Below, one piece after another: positions 62,550 through 64,000 of a stretch of 64,000 nt of DNA. Every line of letters starts with the position of its first letter. Positions within the stretch are counted from its first letter, which is position 1. The translations under genes were made by a program, and so were the position numbers. Source of the stretch: Sulfuritalea sp. (GTDB lineage: Bacteria; Pseudomonadota; Gammaproteobacteria; Burkholderiales; Rhodocyclaceae); contig JADJUP010000052.1 of assembly GCA_016716965.1 (NCBI GenBank), positions 1 to 64,000 of the forward strand. The letters are read 5' to 3'. Under the pieces are notes generated by a model that had not been told where the DNA came from, made no database searches, and saw nothing but the letters and a program-made list of their open reading frames with translations.

Positions 62550-64000
62550 TCATGCGGCGGCGGGCAGGGCGTTCCTCGCCATCTGCACCAGCGCTGCCAC
62601 ATCCAGGATCAGGGCCACGTGGCCGTCACCCATGATGGTCGCGCCGGATATTCCGGCGACCTTGCGGTAATTCGATTCCAGGCTCTTGATCACTACCTGG
62701 TGCTGCCCAAGCAGCGCGTCGATGAACAGGGCCGCCTTGACGCCGTCGGCCTCGACCACCACCATGATTCCCTGGTCCAGGCGCAGCGCGGTATTTGCGA
62801 TGCCGAAGACCTCATAAAGGGCCACCACCGGGAGGAATTCGCCGCGTACCTGGATCAGGCGCTCGACGCCGGCGATGCTGCGGATCATGGCGCGCTCGAC
62901 CTGGAGCGACTCGACCACATAGCCCAGCGGGATGATGTAGGTTTCCTTGCCGGCGGCGACCGACATGCCGTCGAGAATCGCCAGCGTCAGCGGCAGGCGC
63001 ACCGTCATGCGGGTTCCGAGGCCCTTCATCGATTCGATCTCGACGCGACCGCCCATGGCGCCGATGTTGCGCTTGACGACGTCCATGCCGACGCCGCGCC
63101 CGGAGACTTCGGTGACCTGTTCGGCGGTCGAGAAGCCCGGTTCGAAGATCAGTTGCCAGACTTCGCCGTCGCTCATCTGGTCATTTACTGCAATGCCCTT
63201 TTCCCGGGCCTTGGCCAGAATCCTGCCGCGATCGAGGCCGGCGCCGTCGTCGCTGACTTCGATGACGATGTTGCCGCCCTGATGGTAGGCCTTGAGCGTG
63301 ATGCAGCCGACGGCGGATTTGCCCTTGGCGACGCGATCGTCCGGCATTTCGACGCCGTGGTCGATGCTGTTGCGGACCAGGTGCGTCAGCGGGTCGCTGA
63401 TGCGCTCGATCAAGCCCTTGTCGAGTTCCGTGCCTTCGCCTATGGTTTTCAGTTCGATCTGCTTGCCGAGCTTTTGCGCCAGATCGCGCACCACGCGCGG
63501 GAAGCGGGAGAACACCATGGAAATCGGCATCATGCGAATCGACATCACCGATTCCTGCATGTCGCGCGTGTTGCGTTCCAGTTGCGCCAGGCCGTTGTAG
63601 AGGCTTGCGTATTTGACCGGGTCGATGTCCGATGCGGATTGGGCGAGCATGGCCTGGGTGATCACCAGTTCCCCGATGAGATTGATCAACTGGTCGACCT
63701 TGTCGACGTCGACCCGGATCGAGGTTTCGCCCGATGCACCGGTTCGCGGCGTGGCGCGCCGATCCGCCCGCGTCGCGTCGCGTCGTTCGACGGGCACGGG
63801 AGTCGGCGCCGGCGCTACGGTGACGGGGACTTCCGGGGCGGGGAGATCGACGAACAGGCCGAAGGAATCGTCGGTGGCGGCTGCGGGCGACGGCGGCGCG
63901 GCGGGAGTGTCCTCGAACAGGCCCCAGGCATCGGCGGGCAGGGGCGGCGCTGGGTCGGGAGTGGTGTCGAAGAACCCGAAACTGTCGTCGTCGGTGCTGC
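62550..64000 (-). CDS. cheA: Chemotaxis histidine kinase CheA, 3' part
   Basis: The frame is open to the right edge, so the N-terminal Hpt domain is outside the window. Visible parts are an Asp/Pro-rich linker with three D-x-x-GxF units (63846-63992), the dimerisation domain (VDVDKVDQLINLIGELVITQAML), the ATPase domain with N box HLVRNSIDHG and G boxes DDGAGLD and GRGVGMDVVK, and the CheW-like P5 domain ending about residue 20 before the stop. It transfers phosphate to CheY and CheB. An apparent start at 63797 is only an internal GTG. Confidence 0.96.
   Translation of the reverse strand, partial: STDDDSFGFFDTTPDPAPPLPADAWGLFEDTPAAPPSPAAATDDSFGLFVDLPAPEVPVTVAPAPTPVPVERRDATRADRRATPRTGASGETSIRVDVDKVDQLINLIGELVITQAMLAQSASDIDPVKYASLYNGLAQLERNTRDMQESVMSIRMMPISMVFSRFPRVVRDLAQKLGKQIELKTIGEGTELDKGLIERISDPLTHLVRNSIDHGVEMPDDRVAKGKSAVGCITLKAYHQGGNIVIEVSDDGAGLDRGRILAKAREKGIAVNDQMSDGEVWQLIFEPGFSTAEQVTEVSGRGVGMDVVKRNIGAMGGRVEIESMKGLGTRMTVRLPLTLAILDGMSVAAGKETYIIPLGYVVESLQVERAMIRSIAGVERLIQVRGEFLPVVALYEVFGIANTALRLDQGIMVVVEADGVKAALFIDALLGQHQVVIKSLESNYRKVAGISGATIMGDGHVALILDVAALVQMARNALPAAA
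63802..63822 (-). repeat. Dispersed repeat variant, copy 16 (inside cheA linker)
   Basis: GTCGGCGCCGGCGCTACGGT matches the core at 17 of 20 positions. In the cheA frame it is read as TVAPAPT in a disordered linker. Confidence 0.35.

Overview
The window is GC-rich DNA from the chromosome of a betaproteobacterium. The gene complement and order (gpmA / rhodanese / grxC / secB / gpsA / trmL, glyA-nrdR-ribD, aceE-aceF-lpdA with lipoyl domains on both E2 and E3, an MSHA-type pilus locus) fit a member of the Rhodocyclales or a close relative. That placement is inference; no rRNA or other phylogenetic marker is present. No tRNA, rRNA, CRISPR array, prophage or insertion sequence was seen. The coding density is high and gene starts often overlap the preceding stop (ATGA).

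Layout. 1-6555: a spermidine-synthase-like membrane protein, a small-molecule or protein methyltransferase, and a leftward TRAP transporter (dctQ-dctM, with dctP downstream). 6556-12857: a divergent FadR/GntR regulator with two identical operators, a histidine phosphatase, glyA-nrdR-ribD, a MoeB/ThiF-type activating enzyme and two small unknowns. 12858-20213: ctpA, envC and gpmA (leftward); arsR-rhodanese-grxC-secB-SH3 protein-gpsA (rightward); trmL. 20331-37638: a 17-kb MSHA-type type IV pilus locus in the order E-G-F-A-C-D-O-P-Q followed by I-(PilN-like)-J-K-L-M-N. 37666-40980: comF, bioB, bioC and a 50-residue basic protein. 41263-48006: the pyruvate dehydrogenase operon aceE-aceF-(HslV-like Ntn hydrolase)-lpdA. 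48036-51528: a PilZ-like unknown, rpiA, phoU, yggX. 51648-64000: a leftward chemotaxis cluster cheA-cheW-mcp-mcp(frameshifted)-mcp-cheR-cheD-cheB.

How it works together. Two surface-behaviour systems dominate: an MSHA pilus, whose ATPase carries an MshEN-type c-di-GMP-binding N-terminus, and a complete chemotaxis core whose receptors end in an xWxxF tether for the neighbouring CheR and CheB. The TRAP transporter with its FadR-type regulator probably brings in an organic or 2-oxo acid, feeding the pyruvate dehydrogenase genes further along.

The most unusual signal is not a gene. A short dispersed repeat (core GCCGTATCGCCAGCGCCGAC) occurs about 16 times in both orientations, in spacers and inside genes. 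It has no stop codon in any of six frames. In genes it reads as AVSPAPT, VGAGDTA or R-x-ASAD depending on frame, and in trmL it coincides with an apparent 8-residue insertion relative to the E. coli protein. Other small elements (an inverted 60-bp pair around ctpA, a CACAGAG-type element translated inside the LpdA linker, hairpin elements before the methyltransferase gene) and 1.1-kb near-identical repeats in the three mcp genes point to frequent small-repeat movement or recombination in this genome.
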